A program made the position numbers and the translations under genes. A model generated the notes under the pieces. The model was not told the DNA's origin. It worked only from the letters and a program-made list of their open reading frames with translations, and ran no database searches. Below, piece by piece: positions 54,919-64,000 of a stretch of 64,000 bases of DNA. Within the stretch, counting starts at the first letter, position 1. Each line of letters begins with the position of its first letter. The stretch lies in assembly GCA_028284325.1 (NCBI GenBank), contig JANQRX010000001.1:186001-250000 (forward strand), given 5' to 3'. The DNA comes from Bauldia sp. (GTDB taxonomy: Bacteria > Pseudomonadota > Alphaproteobacteria > Rhizobiales > Kaistiaceae).

Positions 54919-57771
54919 ATGAACCAGATACGCCAGGCCGATTTCGGAACGCCCGCCGCCCGCGGCGAGGCAACGGTCACGGTCACCATCGACGGTATGG
55001 CGATCGACGTGCCCGCCGGCACCTCGGTGATGCGCGCCGCCTCGCTGCTCGACCGCCCGATCCCCAAGCTCTGCGCCACCGACTCGCTGCAGGCGTTCGG
55101 CTCCTGCCGGCTCTGCCTCGTCGAGATCGACGGCGTGAAGGGCACCCCGGCCTCGTGCACCACGCCGGTGACCGACGGCATGGTGGTCCGCACCGAGACC
55201 GACAGGTTGCGCAAACTGCGGCGCGGGGTGATGGAGCTCTACATCTCCGACCATCCGCTCGATTGCCTGACCTGCAGCGACAACGGTGATTGCGAGCTCC
55301 AGGACATGGCCGGCGCCGTCGGTCTGCGCGAGGTGCGCTACGGCATGGAGGGTGCCAACCATTTCGACGCCGAAAGCCGCGAGCCCGTCGACGCCTCCAA
55401 CCCCTATTTCCAGTTCGATCCGTCGAAGTGCATCGTCTGCTCGCGCTGCGTGCACGCCTGCGACGAGGTGCAGGGCACCTTCGCGCTCACCGTCGAGGGC
55501 AGGGGCTTCGGCTCCAAGATTTCGGCCGGCACATTCGCCGACGATTTCTTTGCGTCGGAATGCGTGAGTTGCGGCGCCTGCGTCGCCGCCTGTCCCACCG
55601 CCACGCTGCAGGAGACCGCGGTGGTCGAGAAGGGCGTGCCCAGCCGCGTCGTCGAGACCACCTGCGCCTATTGCGGTGTCGGGTGCTCGTTCCAGGCCGA
55701 ACTCCGCGGCAACGACGTCGTGCGCATGACGCCGTCGAAGTCGGGCGGTGCCAATGAGGGGCATTCCTGCGTCAAGGGCCGCTTCGCCTTCGGTTATGCC
55801 ACCCATCCCGACCGGGTGCTGAAGCCCATGATCCGCGAACGCACCACCGATCCGTGGCGCGAGGTCACCTGGGACGAAGCGATCGCCCACACCGCCCGCC
55901 GCCTGCGCGAGCTTCAGGACACCCACGGCCGTGACGCCATCGGCGCCGTCACCTCGTCGCGCTGCACCAACGAGGAGGTCTACGTCATCCAGAAGATGGT
56001 CCGTGCGGCCTTCGGCAACAACAACGTCGATACCTGCGCGCGGGTCTGCCACTCCCCGACCGGCTACGGCCTCAAGACCACCTTCGGCACCTCCGCCGGC
56101 ACCCAGGATTTCAAGTCGGTGGAGAAGGCCGATGTCATCCTGGTGATCGGCGCCAATCCCACCGACGGCCATCCGGTGTTCGCCTCGCGCATGAAGCGCC
56201 GGCTGCGCGAGGGCGCGAAGCTCATCGTCGTCGATCCGCGGCGGATCGATCTGGTGCGCACGCCCCACATCGAGGCCGCCCACCACATCCCGCTGACCCC
56301 GGGCACCAACGTTGCGGTCATGAACGCCTTCGCCCATGTGGTGGTGACCGAAGGGCTGGTCGACGAGGCGTTCGTGGCCGAGCGCTGCGAGGACGAGTCG
56401 TTTGCCCGCTGGCGCGACTTCGCCGCCCTGCCGGAGAACGCGCCGGAGACGCTGGCCGAGGCCATCGGCGTCGATGCCGGAACCCTGCGCGCCGCCGCCC
56501 GCCTCTTTGCTCGCGCCGGCAACGCTGCCATCTACTATGGTCTCGGCGTGACGGAACACTCCCAAGGCTCGACCATGGTTATGGCCATGGCCAACCTCGC
56601 CATGGCAACGGGCAACATCGGCCGCGAGGGCGTCGGCGTGAACCCGCTCCGCGGCCAGAACAACGTCCAGGGTTCGTGCGACATGGGTTCCTTCCCGCAC
56701 GAGCTGCCCGGCTACCGCCACGTGTCCGACACGAACGTCCGCGCCGCCTTCGACGCCGACTGGGGCGTCACGGTCCCGGACGAGCCGGGCCTGCGCATCC
56801 CGAACATGCTGGCGGAATCCGTGAGCGGCCGTTTCCGCGGGCTGCTGATCCAGGGCGAGGATCTTGCCCAGTCCGACCCCAACACCCAGCACGTGACCAA
56901 CGCGCTGTCGCAGCTCGATTTCCTGGTGGTGCAGGACCTGTTCCTCAACGAGACCGCCGCCTACGCCCACGTCTTCCTGCCCGGCACCTCCTTCCTGGAG
57001 AAGGACGGCACGTTCACCAATGCCGAGCGCCGCCTCAATCGCGTCCGCCCGGTGATGACGGAGAAGACCGGCCTGTCGGAATGGGAGACCATCGCGCGGA
57101 TTTCCGACGCCATGGGCTATCCCATGAGCTACGCGAGCGCCGCCGACATCATGGACGAGGTCGCCCGCCTGACCCCGACCTTTGCCGGCGTCAGCCACGC
57201 CCGCCTCGACCACGAGGGCTCCATGCAGTGGCCGGTCACCGACGCCGCGCCGACCGGCACGCCGGTGATGCATGTCGAAGGTTTTGTGCGCGGCCGCGGG
57301 CAATTCATGGTCACGCGCTACGTGCCCACCGACGAGCGCGCCAACCGGCGCTTCCCGCTCCTGCTCACCACCGGGCGCATCCTGTCGCAGTACAATGTCG
57401 GCGCGCAGACCCGGCGTACCGAGAACGTGCGCTGGCACGACGAGGACGTGCTGGAGGTCCACCCCCACGACGCCGAGGTGCGCGGTATCCGCACCGGCCA
57501 GCGCGTCTCGCTGACGAGCCGCAAGGGCGGCACGACGCTGACCGCCGTCGTCACCGACCGGGTGCCGCAGGGGGTGGTCTACACCACCTTCCATCACCCC
57601 GATTCCGGCGCCAACGTCGTGACCACCGAGTACTCCGACTGGGCCACCAACTGCCCCGAATACAAGGTGACGGCGGTCGAGATCACGCCCGCCAACGAGC
57701 CGGCCCGCTGGCAGGAGGAGTGGCAGACCACCCGCGCCACCCGCTATGACATTCGCGTACCGGCCGAATAG
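54919..57771 (+). CDS. fdsA: NAD-dependent formate dehydrogenase, molybdenum alpha subunit
   Basis: Catalytic subunit of 950 residues. It starts with a NuoG-like ferredoxin domain (CATDSLQAFGSCRLCLVEIDG) and a His-Cys cluster (HPLDCLTCSDNGDC). Two ferredoxin clusters follow (CIVCSRCVHAC, CVSCGACVAACP). The Mo-bis-MGD domain opens TCAYCGVGCSF. The molybdenum ligand is cysteine, Cys377 in TCARVCHSPTGYG, not selenocysteine. Active-site neighbours and the cofactor-binding end (GVVYTTFHHPDSGANVVT) are intact. It oxidises formate to CO2. The start has no strong ribosome site but matches the family. Confidence 0.95.
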   Translation: MNQIRQADFGTPAARGEATVTVTIDGMAIDVPAGTSVMRAASLLDRPIPKLCATDSLQAFGSCRLCLVEIDGVKGTPASCTTPVTDGMVVRTETDRLRKLRRGVMELYISDHPLDCLTCSDNGDCELQDMAGAVGLREVRYGMEGANHFDAESREPVDASNPYFQFDPSKCIVCSRCVHACDEVQGTFALTVEGRGFGSKISAGTFADDFFASECVSCGACVAACPTATLQETAVVEKGVPSRVVETTCAYCGVGCSFQAELRGNDVVRMTPSKSGGANEGHSCVKGRFAFGYATHPDRVLKPMIRERTTDPWREVTWDEAIAHTARRLRELQDTHGRDAIGAVTSSRCTNEEVYVIQKMVRAAFGNNNVDTCARVCHSPTGYGLKTTFGTSAGTQDFKSVEKADVILVIGANPTDGHPVFASRMKRRLREGAKLIVVDPRRIDLVRTPHIEAAHHIPLTPGTNVAVMNAFAHVVVTEGLVDEAFVAERCEDESFARWRDFAALPENAPETLAEAIGVDAGTLRAAARLFARAGNAAIYYGLGVTEHSQGSTMVMAMANLAMATGNIGREGVGVNPLRGQNNVQGSCDMGSFPHELPGYRHVSDTNVRAAFDADWGVTVPDEPGLRIPNMLAESVSGRFRGLLIQGEDLAQSDPNTQHVTNALSQLDFLVVQDLFLNETAAYAHVFLPGTSFLEKDGTFTNAERRLNRVRPVMTEKTGLSEWETIARISDAMGYPMSYASAADIMDEVARLTPTFAGVSHARLDHEGSMQWPVTDAAPTGTPVMHVEGFVRGRGQFMVTRYVPTDERANRRFPLLLTTGRILSQYNVGAQTRRTENVRWHDEDVLEVHPHDAEVRGIRTGQRVSLTSRKGGTTLTAVVTDRVPQGVVYTTFHHPDSGANVVTTEYSDWATNCPEYKVTAVEITPANEPARWQEEWQTTRATRYDIRVPAE

Positions 57772-58588
57772 GACGGTGCCGGTGACCGCGCCGCAGGACA
57801 GGCCGGATGCCGTCGACGGGCTTCTGATCGATGCCGACGGCAACCGCTCGACCGCCCGCTGGCGGGTCGCCGAGGAGGCGCCGCTGGCGCTCCTCTACGA
57901 CGGCGAGCACTTCGGTACGATGATGGTCACGCCGCGCGATCTCGAGGATTTCGCCCTCGGCTTCACGCTCAATGAAGGCATCGTCGCCGGTGCCGACGCG
58001 GTGGACGACATCAGGATCGAGGCCGGCGGCCGCGGCTACCTCGCCAACGTCAAGCTCGCCGACGCCATGGCGGAGCGCGCCCGCGATCGCCGCCGGTCGA
58101 TCCTCGCCGGCTCGGCCTGTGGCATCTGCGGCGCCCAGACGGTGGAGGCCGCCGTACCGCGGCCGCCGCGTGTGGCCGGCCCGTGGCCCGATGCGGCGGC
58201 CATCCACGGCGCCTTTCGCGGCCTGATCGACGCCCAGCCGCTCCACCGCGACGATCGCACCACCCATGCCGCCGCTTTCGCCGACCGCGACGGCACGATC
58301 GTCATGGCGCGCGAGGACATCGGCCGCCACAACGCCCTCGACAAGCTGGGCGGCGCGCTGGCCCGCGCGGGTGTCGATCCGGCCACCGGCTTCGCGGTGC
58401 TTTCCAGCCGCCTCAGCGTCGAGATGGTCGTCAAGGCGGCGCGGATCGGCGTGCCGTTCGTCGCCAGCCTGTCGGCGCCGAGCGGGCTGGCGTTGGAGAA
58501 GGCCGCCGAGGCGTCGCTGGGCGTGGCGGTGCGCGCGGGTGAGCGCCTGATGGTCTTCGGCGACGGAGGCGATCTTGGCCGAAGCTGA
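57746..58588 (+). CDS. fdhD: Formate dehydrogenase accessory sulfurtransferase FdhD/FdsC
   Basis: Chaperone that sulfurates and delivers the molybdenum cofactor to formate dehydrogenase, 280 residues with this start. The CXXC motif is GSACGICGAQ. Further family motifs are DLEDFALGFTLNEGI, REDIGRHNALDKLGGA and SSRLSVEMVVKAARIGVPF. ATG at 57746 overlaps fdsA by 26 bases but lacks a ribosome site. GTG at 57776, just after the fdsA stop, is equally possible. Confidence 0.9.
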   Translation: MTFAYRPNRTVPVTAPQDRPDAVDGLLIDADGNRSTARWRVAEEAPLALLYDGEHFGTMMVTPRDLEDFALGFTLNEGIVAGADAVDDIRIEAGGRGYLANVKLADAMAERARDRRRSILAGSACGICGAQTVEAAVPRPPRVAGPWPDAAAIHGAFRGLIDAQPLHRDDRTTHAAAFADRDGTIVMAREDIGRHNALDKLGGALARAGVDPATGFAVLSSRLSVEMVVKAARIGVPFVASLSAPSGLALEKAAEASLGVAVRAGERLMVFGDGGDLGRS

Positions 58589-58805
58589 TCTCGTCCGCAT
58601 GGCGAACCAGATCGCGGATTTCTTTGCCGCCTACCCGGACGACGAGGCGGCGGCCATGGTCGCCGACCACATTATGAAGTTCTGGGCGCCGCCCATGCGG
58701 CAGGATCTGGCGGCAATGCTCGCTGCCGGACGCGGCGACGACCTGTCGCCGCTGGCGCGCCGGGCGGCCGAGCGCGTCGTCGCCGCAGCCTCGGGCGCCG
58801 CTTGA
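58575..58805 (+). CDS. fdsD: Formate dehydrogenase delta subunit
   Basis: Small accessory subunit of 76 residues needed for holoenzyme assembly in FdsABG systems. The family core is visible: RMANQIADFFAAYPDDEAAAMVADHIMKFWAPPMR (in part). TTG at 58575 is the best start because GGAGG lies five bases before it; the next ATG is eight codons in. It overlaps both fdhD and mobA. Confidence 0.87.
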   Translation: MAEADLVRMANQIADFFAAYPDDEAAAMVADHIMKFWAPPMRQDLAAMLAAGRGDDLSPLARRAAERVVAAASGAA

Positions 58806-59416
58806 TCGCCGGGCTGGTTCTGGCCGGCGGTAGCTCCCGTCGTATGGGCGGCCGCGACAAGAGCTTCGCGACGCTGGGCGGCGTTGCGCTGGTGGAGCGC
58901 GTCGTCGCGCGGCTCAAGCCGCAGGTGGATGTGCTCGCAATATCGGCCAACGGCGACGATGCCCGCTTCGCCGCGCTCGGTGTTCCGGTCCTGCCGGACG
59001 CGATCGCCGATCAGGGACCGCTGGCCGGCGTGGCTGCCGGTCTCGCATGGGCGGCGACGCTGCCGGAAGCGCCAGGCCACCTTGTGACCGTGGCCGTCGA
59101 TACCCCGTTCTTTCCCGAGGATCTTGTGGCGCGTCTCGCCACCGAGACTGACGGGGACACGATCGCCATCGCCGCATCCGGTGGCCGGACCCACCCCGTC
59201 TTCGCGCTGTGGCCGGCCGCGACCGCCGGGCCGCTGGCCACGTGGCTCGCCCGTGGCGACGACCGCTCGATCCGGGGTTTCCTGACCGGCCGGCCGGCGG
59301 TGACGGTCGCGTTCCCGCCAACAGCGGACGGGCTCGATCCGTTCTTCAACGTCAACACCCCCGACGACCTCGCCCGGGCGGAACGGGTACTCGCCGCGCG
59401 TGGCGCCGCGTCGTAG
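58802..59416 (+). CDS. mobA: Molybdenum cofactor guanylyltransferase
   Basis: Transfers GMP to molybdopterin to form the MGD cofactor required by FdsA, 204 residues. It has the nucleotide-binding LVLAGGSSRRMGGRDKSF, the DQGPLAGVAAGL block, VAVDTPFFP for Mg binding, and FFNVNTPDDL near the end. The start codon is TTG at 58802 overlapping the fdsD stop (TTGA). Placement at the end of the fds operon couples cofactor supply to enzyme synthesis. Confidence 0.92.
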   Translation: MIAGLVLAGGSSRRMGGRDKSFATLGGVALVERVVARLKPQVDVLAISANGDDARFAALGVPVLPDAIADQGPLAGVAAGLAWAATLPEAPGHLVTVAVDTPFFPEDLVARLATETDGDTIAIAASGGRTHPVFALWPAATAGPLATWLARGDDRSIRGFLTGRPAVTVAFPPTADGLDPFFNVNTPDDLARAERVLAARGAAS

Positions 59417-59442
59417 ACTTGGCGGCGAGGGGAGGCCCGCAC

Positions 59443-60306
59443 ATGTCCGCGTTGTCGATCGTCGACACCCACGTCCATCTCACCGACCCCGCCCGTCTGA
59501 GTTACCCATGGCAGGCCGACGTGCCGAAGCTCGACCGGCCGTTCCTGCCTGCGGACTACCAGGCGGCAACCGGTGATCTCGATGTCACCGCCATGGTGTT
59601 CGTCGAAGTGGACACCGCGTCCGGCCAGGAGGTCGAGGAGGTGGCCTGGGTCAGCGAGCTTGCCACCGACGAAGCACGCATCAGGGGGATCGTCGCGCGC
59701 GCCCCGCTGGAGAAGGGCGAGGGGGTTCGCGCCTTGCTCGACGAGCTCCACACATATCCTCTGGTTCGCGGCATCCGTCGCATCTACCAGGCGGAGCCCG
59801 ATCTCGACTTCTGCCTGCGGCCCGGTTTCATCGAGGGCGTCCGGGCGCTCGCCCATTACGGCTTCTCCTTCGATATCTGCATGAACTGGCGCTACATGGA
59901 CCAGACCATCCGCTTCGCCGGCCAGTGCGACAACGTGCCGATGGTGCTCGACCACATCGGCAAGCCCGACATCGTTGGCGGCAAGCTGGATCCATGGCGC
60001 GGCCAGATGCGCGAGCTCGCTCGGCTTCCCCACGTGACCTGCAAGATCTCCGGCGTCGCCACCGAGGCCGATCACGACAACTGGACCGTGGAACAGTTGC
60101 GGCCGTTCATCCTTGAAAGCATCGAGATCTTCGGTTTCGACCGGGTGATGTTTGGCGGCGACTGGCCGGTGGCGACGCTGGCGATCGACTATCCCCGCTG
60201 GGTCGATGTGCTGCTGGAGGTCCTCGCGGACGTCTCCGACGAAGAACGCGGCAAGCTCTTTCACGATAACGGCGCCGCCTTCTATCGCCTCGCCGGCACG
60301 ACCTGA
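59443..60306 (+). CDS. Amidohydrolase-family (COG3618-type) lactonase-like hydrolase
   Basis: TIM-barrel metal-dependent hydrolase of 287 residues. The opening metal motif is VDTHVHL, a later histidine is in MVLDHIGKPD, and the C-terminal aspartate is in MFGGDWPVATL. These are typical of the sugar-lactone or muconolactone hydrolases (L-rhamnono- or L-fucono-lactonase and relatives). ATG at 59443 follows GGGGAGG. It begins 26 bases after mobA but is unrelated in function. The substrate is not determinable. Confidence 0.85.
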   Translation: MSALSIVDTHVHLTDPARLSYPWQADVPKLDRPFLPADYQAATGDLDVTAMVFVEVDTASGQEVEEVAWVSELATDEARIRGIVARAPLEKGEGVRALLDELHTYPLVRGIRRIYQAEPDLDFCLRPGFIEGVRALAHYGFSFDICMNWRYMDQTIRFAGQCDNVPMVLDHIGKPDIVGGKLDPWRGQMRELARLPHVTCKISGVATEADHDNWTVEQLRPFILESIEIFGFDRVMFGGDWPVATLAIDYPRWVDVLLEVLADVSDEERGKLFHDNGAAFYRLAGTT

Positions 60307-60338
60307 CACCCGTCGCGGCGCCTGACCTGACGGCCGTT

Positions 60339-61262
60339 TCAGCCGGCGTCTGCGTTCCCGTGCTTGATGAAGGTGCCGTCGTTGAGGTCCTTGACTGCCT
60401 GGCGCAGTTCGTCGCGGGTGTTCATCACGATCGGGCCGTACCAGGCTACCGGCTCCTGCAGCGGCTTGCCGGAGACCAGCAGGAAGCGGATGCCCTCGTC
60501 GCCCGCCTGGACGGTGACCTCGTCGCCGCTGTCGAACAGGACCAGCGACCGGTTGCCCGACTGCTCGCGCACATGGACCTCGCGGTCCGGCGTGCCGCGT
60601 TCGGTCAGCACCCCGAACGGGTCCGAGGCGCCGGAGAAGCTGCCCGAACCGCCGAAGATATAGGCGAAGGCGTGGCGATCGGTTTCCACCGGCAGGGTTT
60701 TCCTCTTGCCCGGCGGCACGAACACGTCGAGGTAGCGCGGATCGGCGGCGATCCCGTCCACGGGGCCACGCTTGCCCCAGAACTCGCCGCACACCACGCG
60801 CACGGTGGTGCCGTCGTCATCGATCACTTCGGGGATGTCGGCGCCCTTGATGTCCTGATAGCGCGGGGTCGTCATCTTCAGCGACGACGGCAGGTTGGCC
60901 CAGAGCTGGAAGCCGTGCATGCGCCCCGCTGTGTCGCCGGCCGGCATCTCCTGGTGCAGGATGCCGCTGCCCGCCGTCATCCACTGGACGTCACCGGCGC
61001 CGAGCGAACCCTGGTTGCCGAGGCTGTCGGCGTGGTCGACGCTGCCGGCGAGCACGTAGGTGATCGTCTCGATCCCTCGGTGGGGATGCCACGGAAACCC
61101 GGCCAGGTAGTCGTCCGGTCGGTCGTTGCGGAAGTCGTCGAACAGCAGGAACGGGTCGAACTCGGTGGTGTCGCCGAAACCGAAGGCGCGGTGCAGCTTG
61201 ACGCCCGCGCCTTCCATGGTCGGCTTGGCTTTCGAGATCGTCTTGACGGGACGCAGCGACAT
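60339..61262 (-). CDS. Pirin family protein
   Basis: Bicupin of 307 residues. The N-terminal pirin domain has the metal-binding cluster FPWHPHRGIETITYVLAG, then DHADSLGNQG and the ligand region SGILHQEMP. The C-terminal pirin domain ends LLVSGKPLQEPVAWYGPIVMN. Bacterial pirins include quercetinases and regulatory proteins; no specific role can be assigned. ATG at 61262 (MSLRPVKTI) was preferred; a longer frame adds an Arg/Pro-rich stretch without family similarity. Confidence 0.87.
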   Translation of the reverse strand: MSLRPVKTISKAKPTMEGAGVKLHRAFGFGDTTEFDPFLLFDDFRNDRPDDYLAGFPWHPHRGIETITYVLAGSVDHADSLGNQGSLGAGDVQWMTAGSGILHQEMPAGDTAGRMHGFQLWANLPSSLKMTTPRYQDIKGADIPEVIDDDGTTVRVVCGEFWGKRGPVDGIAADPRYLDVFVPPGKRKTLPVETDRHAFAYIFGGSGSFSGASDPFGVLTERGTPDREVHVREQSGNRSLVLFDSGDEVTVQAGDEGIRFLLVSGKPLQEPVAWYGPIVMNTRDELRQAVKDLNDGTFIKHGNADAG

Positions 61263-61443
61263 GAGCGGTAACCTTGTTCTGTCCGGGCATGCGGCCCGGC
61301 TGTCTCGCCTAGCCAGATAGTGAGCTTCGCGGCGCCGGCAAGCCGGCCACCGGCGCACGGATGGCAGCCATGCAGGCGCCGACCCGCTTGGCACGCGGCG
61401 GTTCCCTCTGTAATCGTGGGCGCAAAAGACCGGAGGACGCAAC

Positions 61444-62946
61444 GTGGCGCATCTCATTGCCATCGATCAGGGGACGACATCCACACGGGCCATGGCCTTC
61501 GACGCCGATCTCGGCATCGTGGCGTCGGAGCAGGTCGAGTTCCCTCAACACTTCCCGCAATCGGGCTGGGTCGAGCACGATCCCGAGGATCTGTGGCGCA
61601 CCACGGTGGACATGGTCCGCGCGCTCATGGCGCGCCTCGACCTGACGGCCGCCGATGTGCCGGCGATCGGCATCACCAACCAGCGCGAGACCACCATCAT
61701 CTGGGACCGCGCCACCGGCAAGCCGATCGCCAACGCCATTGTCTGGCAGGACCGGCGCACCGCGCCGACGTGCGAGCGCCTGCGCGCCGAGGGTCTGGAG
61801 GCGCAGGTGACGGCCCGTACCGGTCTGCTGCTCGATCCGTACTTCTCGGCCACCAAGATCGCCTGGCTGCTCGATCACGTCGACGGTGCGCGTGAACGCG
61901 CGGAACGCGGCGAACTGGCGTTCGGCACCGTCGACACCTTCCTCCTATGGCGGTTGACCGGGGGCAGGGTCCACGCCACTGACGCGACCAACGCCTGCCG
62001 TACCCTGCTCTATGACGTGCACGCCGGCGCGTTCAGCAGCGAGCTGGGCGATATCTTCAATGTCCCGATGTCGCTCCTGCCGGAGATCCGCGATTGCAGC
62101 GGCCTGTTCGGCGAGACCGAGCCGGACCTGTTCGGCGGCGCCATCAAGGTGTGCGGCATCGCCGGGGATCAGCAGGCGGCGACCGTGGGGCAGGCGTGCT
62201 TCCAGCCCGGCATGGCCAAATCCACCTACGGCACCGGTGCCTTCATGCTGCTCAACACCGGCACCGCGCCGGTGCCCTCCACCAGCCGTCTCCTGACCAC
62301 CGTCGCCTATCAGTTGAAGGGCGCGCGCACCTTCGCGCTCGAGGGAGCGATCTTCTCCGCCGGCACGATCGTCCAGTGGCTGCGCGACGGTCTCGGCATC
62401 ATCGACAGCGCCGCCCAGACGGCCGAACTCGCCGCCGCTGCCGATCCCGGACAGTCTGTCTATCTCGTCCCGGCCTTTGTCGGCCTTGGCGCCCCCTATT
62501 GGGACGCCCATGCGCGCGCCGCGCTCTACGGCATGACCCGCGCCACCGGGCCCAAGGAGATCGCCCGCGCCGCGCTGGAATCGGTCGCCTACCAGACCCG
62601 CGATCTGCTCGAGGCGATGCGCGCGGACTGGACCGCGGTGGACAGCACCGACACCGTCCTTCGCGTCGACGGCGGGATGGTCGCCAACGACTGGCTCCTG
62701 CAGCGGCTCGCCGACACCCTCGGCGCACCGGTCGATCGGCCGAAGGTCGCCGAAACCACCGCGCTGGGTGCCGCCTATCTGGCCGGCCTCGCCGTCGGCC
62801 TGTGCCCGCCGCCGACGGATTTCGCCGCTTCGTGGCAGCGCGACCGGCGTTTCGAGCCGAAGCCCGGTCCGGACGCGGCCGAGGCCGGATATGCCGGCTG
62901 GCGCGACGCCGTGGCGCGCACGCTCACCGGCGACCAGAGAGGCTAG
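61444..62946 (+). CDS. glpK: Glycerol kinase
   Basis: ATP-dependent phosphorylation of glycerol, FGGY family, 500 residues. It starts [19 protein letters not shown]. Further signatures are [44 protein letters not shown], the family pattern [15 protein letters not shown], and [16 protein letters not shown]. The start codon is GTG at 61444 with GGAGGA at seven bases. The stop overlaps that of the convergent kinase by four bases. No glycerol transporter or glpD is adjacent. Confidence 0.94.
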   Translation: MAHLIAIDQGTTSTRAMAFDADLGIVASEQVEFPQHFPQSGWVEHDPEDLWRTTVDMVRALMARLDLTAADVPAIGITNQRETTIIWDRATGKPIANAIVWQDRRTAPTCERLRAEGLEAQVTARTGLLLDPYFSATKIAWLLDHVDGARERAERGELAFGTVDTFLLWRLTGGRVHATDATNACRTLLYDVHAGAFSSELGDIFNVPMSLLPEIRDCSGLFGETEPDLFGGAIKVCGIAGDQQAATVGQACFQPGMAKSTYGTGAFMLLNTGTAPVPSTSRLLTTVAYQLKGARTFALEGAIFSAGTIVQWLRDGLGIIDSAAQTAELAAAADPGQSVYLVPAFVGLGAPYWDAHARAALYGMTRATGPKEIARAALESVAYQTRDLLEAMRADWTAVDSTDTVLRVDGGMVANDWLLQRLADTLGAPVDRPKVAETTALGAAYLAGLAVGLCPPPTDFAASWQRDRRFEPKPGPDAAEAGYAGWRDAVARTLTGDQRG

Positions 62947-63893
62947 CGCAGGATCGGCGGGTGCGAGGGCCGGTCGGACCGTAGCTCGTCGTAGATGCGC
63001 TGGACGTCGGGGGCGCGACACAGGCGCGTGCCCGTCGTCAGGACCGTCGCCGCGCCGGCGGCGATTGCATAGGTGACTGCGTCTTCCAGATCGTCCTCGC
63101 GTGAGAGCGCAAGGGTGAGCGCCGCGACGAAACTGTCGCCCGCACCCACCGCGGAGCGGGCCTGCATCGGCGGCGCGAGCATCTGGATCACCCGGTCGCG
63201 TGTCACCACCAACGCTCCGGCGGCGCCCATGGTCACGGCGACGATCTCGCACTTGCCCTGTTCCACCAGCTCGGCCGCAGCGCGCTCGGTCGTTTCGTCG
63301 TCCAGCCGGCGTCCGACCAGCGCTTCCAGCTCGCTGATCGACGGCTTGACCAGATAGACCGACGCTGTATCGAGCGTGACGCTCAGCCCCGCGCCCGAAC
63401 TGTCGAGGACGAGCTTGGCGCCCTTCTCCGCCGCGATGATCGCGATCTGGGCAAGGACGTCGGTCGGCGCCCCCAGTGGCACGCTGCCGCTCGCGACAAG
63501 ATACTCGCAGTCCACATCGCGAATCGCCTCGAGGCAGCGCTCGACTTCCGCATCGGAGAGCCGCGGGCCGTTGGGGACGAAGCGGTACTCCATGCCCGAC
63601 TTGCGCTCGTAGATCGTCGTGCCGATCCGCGTCATGCCGCTGATGGGCACGATGGTGCGCTCGATCGGGATACGGCCAAGGAGCTCGTCGAGGATGGCGC
63701 CGGTGAATCCGCCGGCCGGGCAGATCACCTGGGCCTTGCCGCCGAGCTCATGGATGGTGCGGGCGACGTTCACACCGCCGCCGCCGGGATCGTAGGTTTC
63801 GTTGTAGGTGCGCGTCTTGCTGGTCGGGCGCACGATGTCGGTCTCGCTGGCGATGTCGATCGTCGGGTTGAGCGACAGGGTCACGATGGTCAT
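62943..63893 (-). CDS. 1-phosphofructokinase-type sugar kinase (PfkB family)
   Basis: Sugar-phosphate kinase of 316 residues. The N-terminus [14 protein letters not shown] is typical of the FruK/LacC/Pfk-2 group. [16 protein letters not shown] marks the substrate site, and [17 protein letters not shown] is the PfkB signature 2 with the catalytic aspartate. ATG at 63893 ([10 protein letters not shown]) was chosen over a longer reading. It could phosphorylate fructose 1-phosphate, fructose 6-phosphate or tagatose 6-phosphate. The gene is apparently alone, convergent with glpK. Confidence 0.9.
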   Translation of the reverse strand: MTIVTLSLNPTIDIASETDIVRPTSKTRTYNETYDPGGGGVNVARTIHELGGKAQVICPAGGFTGAILDELLGRIPIERTIVPISGMTRIGTTIYERKSGMEYRFVPNGPRLSDAEVERCLEAIRDVDCEYLVASGSVPLGAPTDVLAQIAIIAAEKGAKLVLDSSGAGLSVTLDTASVYLVKPSISELEALVGRRLDDETTERAAAELVEQGKCEIVAVTMGAAGALVVTRDRVIQMLAPPMQARSAVGAGDSFVAALTLALSREDDLEDAVTYAIAAGAATVLTTGTRLCRAPDVQRIYDELRSDRPSHPPILR

Positions 63894-64000
63894 GGGGGGA
63901 CGTCCCGTGGGCAGGCGCTGGCGAAGAAACGGCTCAACGACGCCTAGCATAGCCTGCCGCCGGATTTCGAGCCCGCGATGACACCCCGTTTACCTTTGTG

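Noticed and set aside
54745-57843. A 1000-residue open frame antisense to fdsA
   Set aside because: Opposite a fully convincing formate dehydrogenase subunit; composition is typical of a GC-skewed shadow frame.
61283-61299. CCGGGC-N5-GCCCGG hairpin in the pirin/glpK divergent region
   Set aside because: Six-pair GC dyads of this kind are common by chance in such GC-rich DNA, and it is neither at a gene end nor at a recognisable promoter.

Overview
This 64 kb window comes from a high-GC (roughly two-thirds G+C) Gram-negative chromosome, most likely an alphaproteobacterium. The pointers are a PccR/ScfR-type regulator divergent from pccB, the NAD-dependent molybdenum formate dehydrogenase order fdsG-fdsB-fdsA-fdhD-fdsD, and several sugar-type ABC transporters, each packaged with its own dehydrogenase genes and regulator. 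Genes are tightly packed, with many ATGA-type stop/start overlaps. I see no rRNA, tRNA or CRISPR array. The left edge cuts a solute-binding protein gene.

Layout. (1) 1-7186: a CUT1-type ABC transporter operon and a two-sulfatase operon, both on the minus strand, with a divergent LacI-family regulator. The two operons carry copies of the same operator/promoter module (2816-2879 and 6007-6070), so this reads as one regulon for a sulfated carbohydrate or related sulfate ester. (2) 7187-8259: an IS5-family remnant with a -1 slippery site, fused to the tail of a truncated HlyD-type gene. (3) 8289-14189: a TetR regulator divergent from an RND efflux operon that ends in an ABC membrane domain without an ATPase domain. 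(4) 14251-23082: a second ABC transporter with RidA and its own ATPase, divergent from an aldehyde dehydrogenase / creatininase-like / Gfo-Idh-MocA / GntR operon. (5) 23149-29167: a third, parallel module: solute-binding protein, two permeases and TetR, divergent from a second aldehyde dehydrogenase and a second RidA. (6) 29294-33401: a Cu(I) P-type ATPase behind a CueR-type promoter, a VIT1/CCC1 transporter, and a dehydrogenase resembling imine reductases. (7) 33472-40656: methylmalonyl-CoA mutase and propionyl-CoA carboxylase with the divergent PccR regulator. (8) 40764-43789: PEP synthase and a universal stress protein sharing an intergenic FNR/FixK-like palindrome. (9) 43796-46705: IclR regulator, TauE-type permease and pobA, with matching IclR-like sites. 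(10) 46744-49179: a three-gene cassette I do not recognise: a small hydrophobic protein, a subtilase without signal peptide, and a separate protein resembling the subtilase propeptide. (11) 49224-59416: one-carbon and formate genes folD, lysR, fhs, fdsGBA, fdhD, fdsD, mobA. (12) 59443-63893: amidohydrolase, pirin, glycerol kinase and a PfkB kinase.

Overall this is the genome of a versatile heterotroph that imports oligosaccharides and sulfated compounds, oxidises aldehydes, and assimilates propionyl-CoA, aromatic acids and formate. The most novel part is the subtilase cassette. The best-supported regulatory observations are the duplicated LacI module, the CueR-type promoter, the paired IclR sites, and hairpins after both complete solute-binding protein genes.
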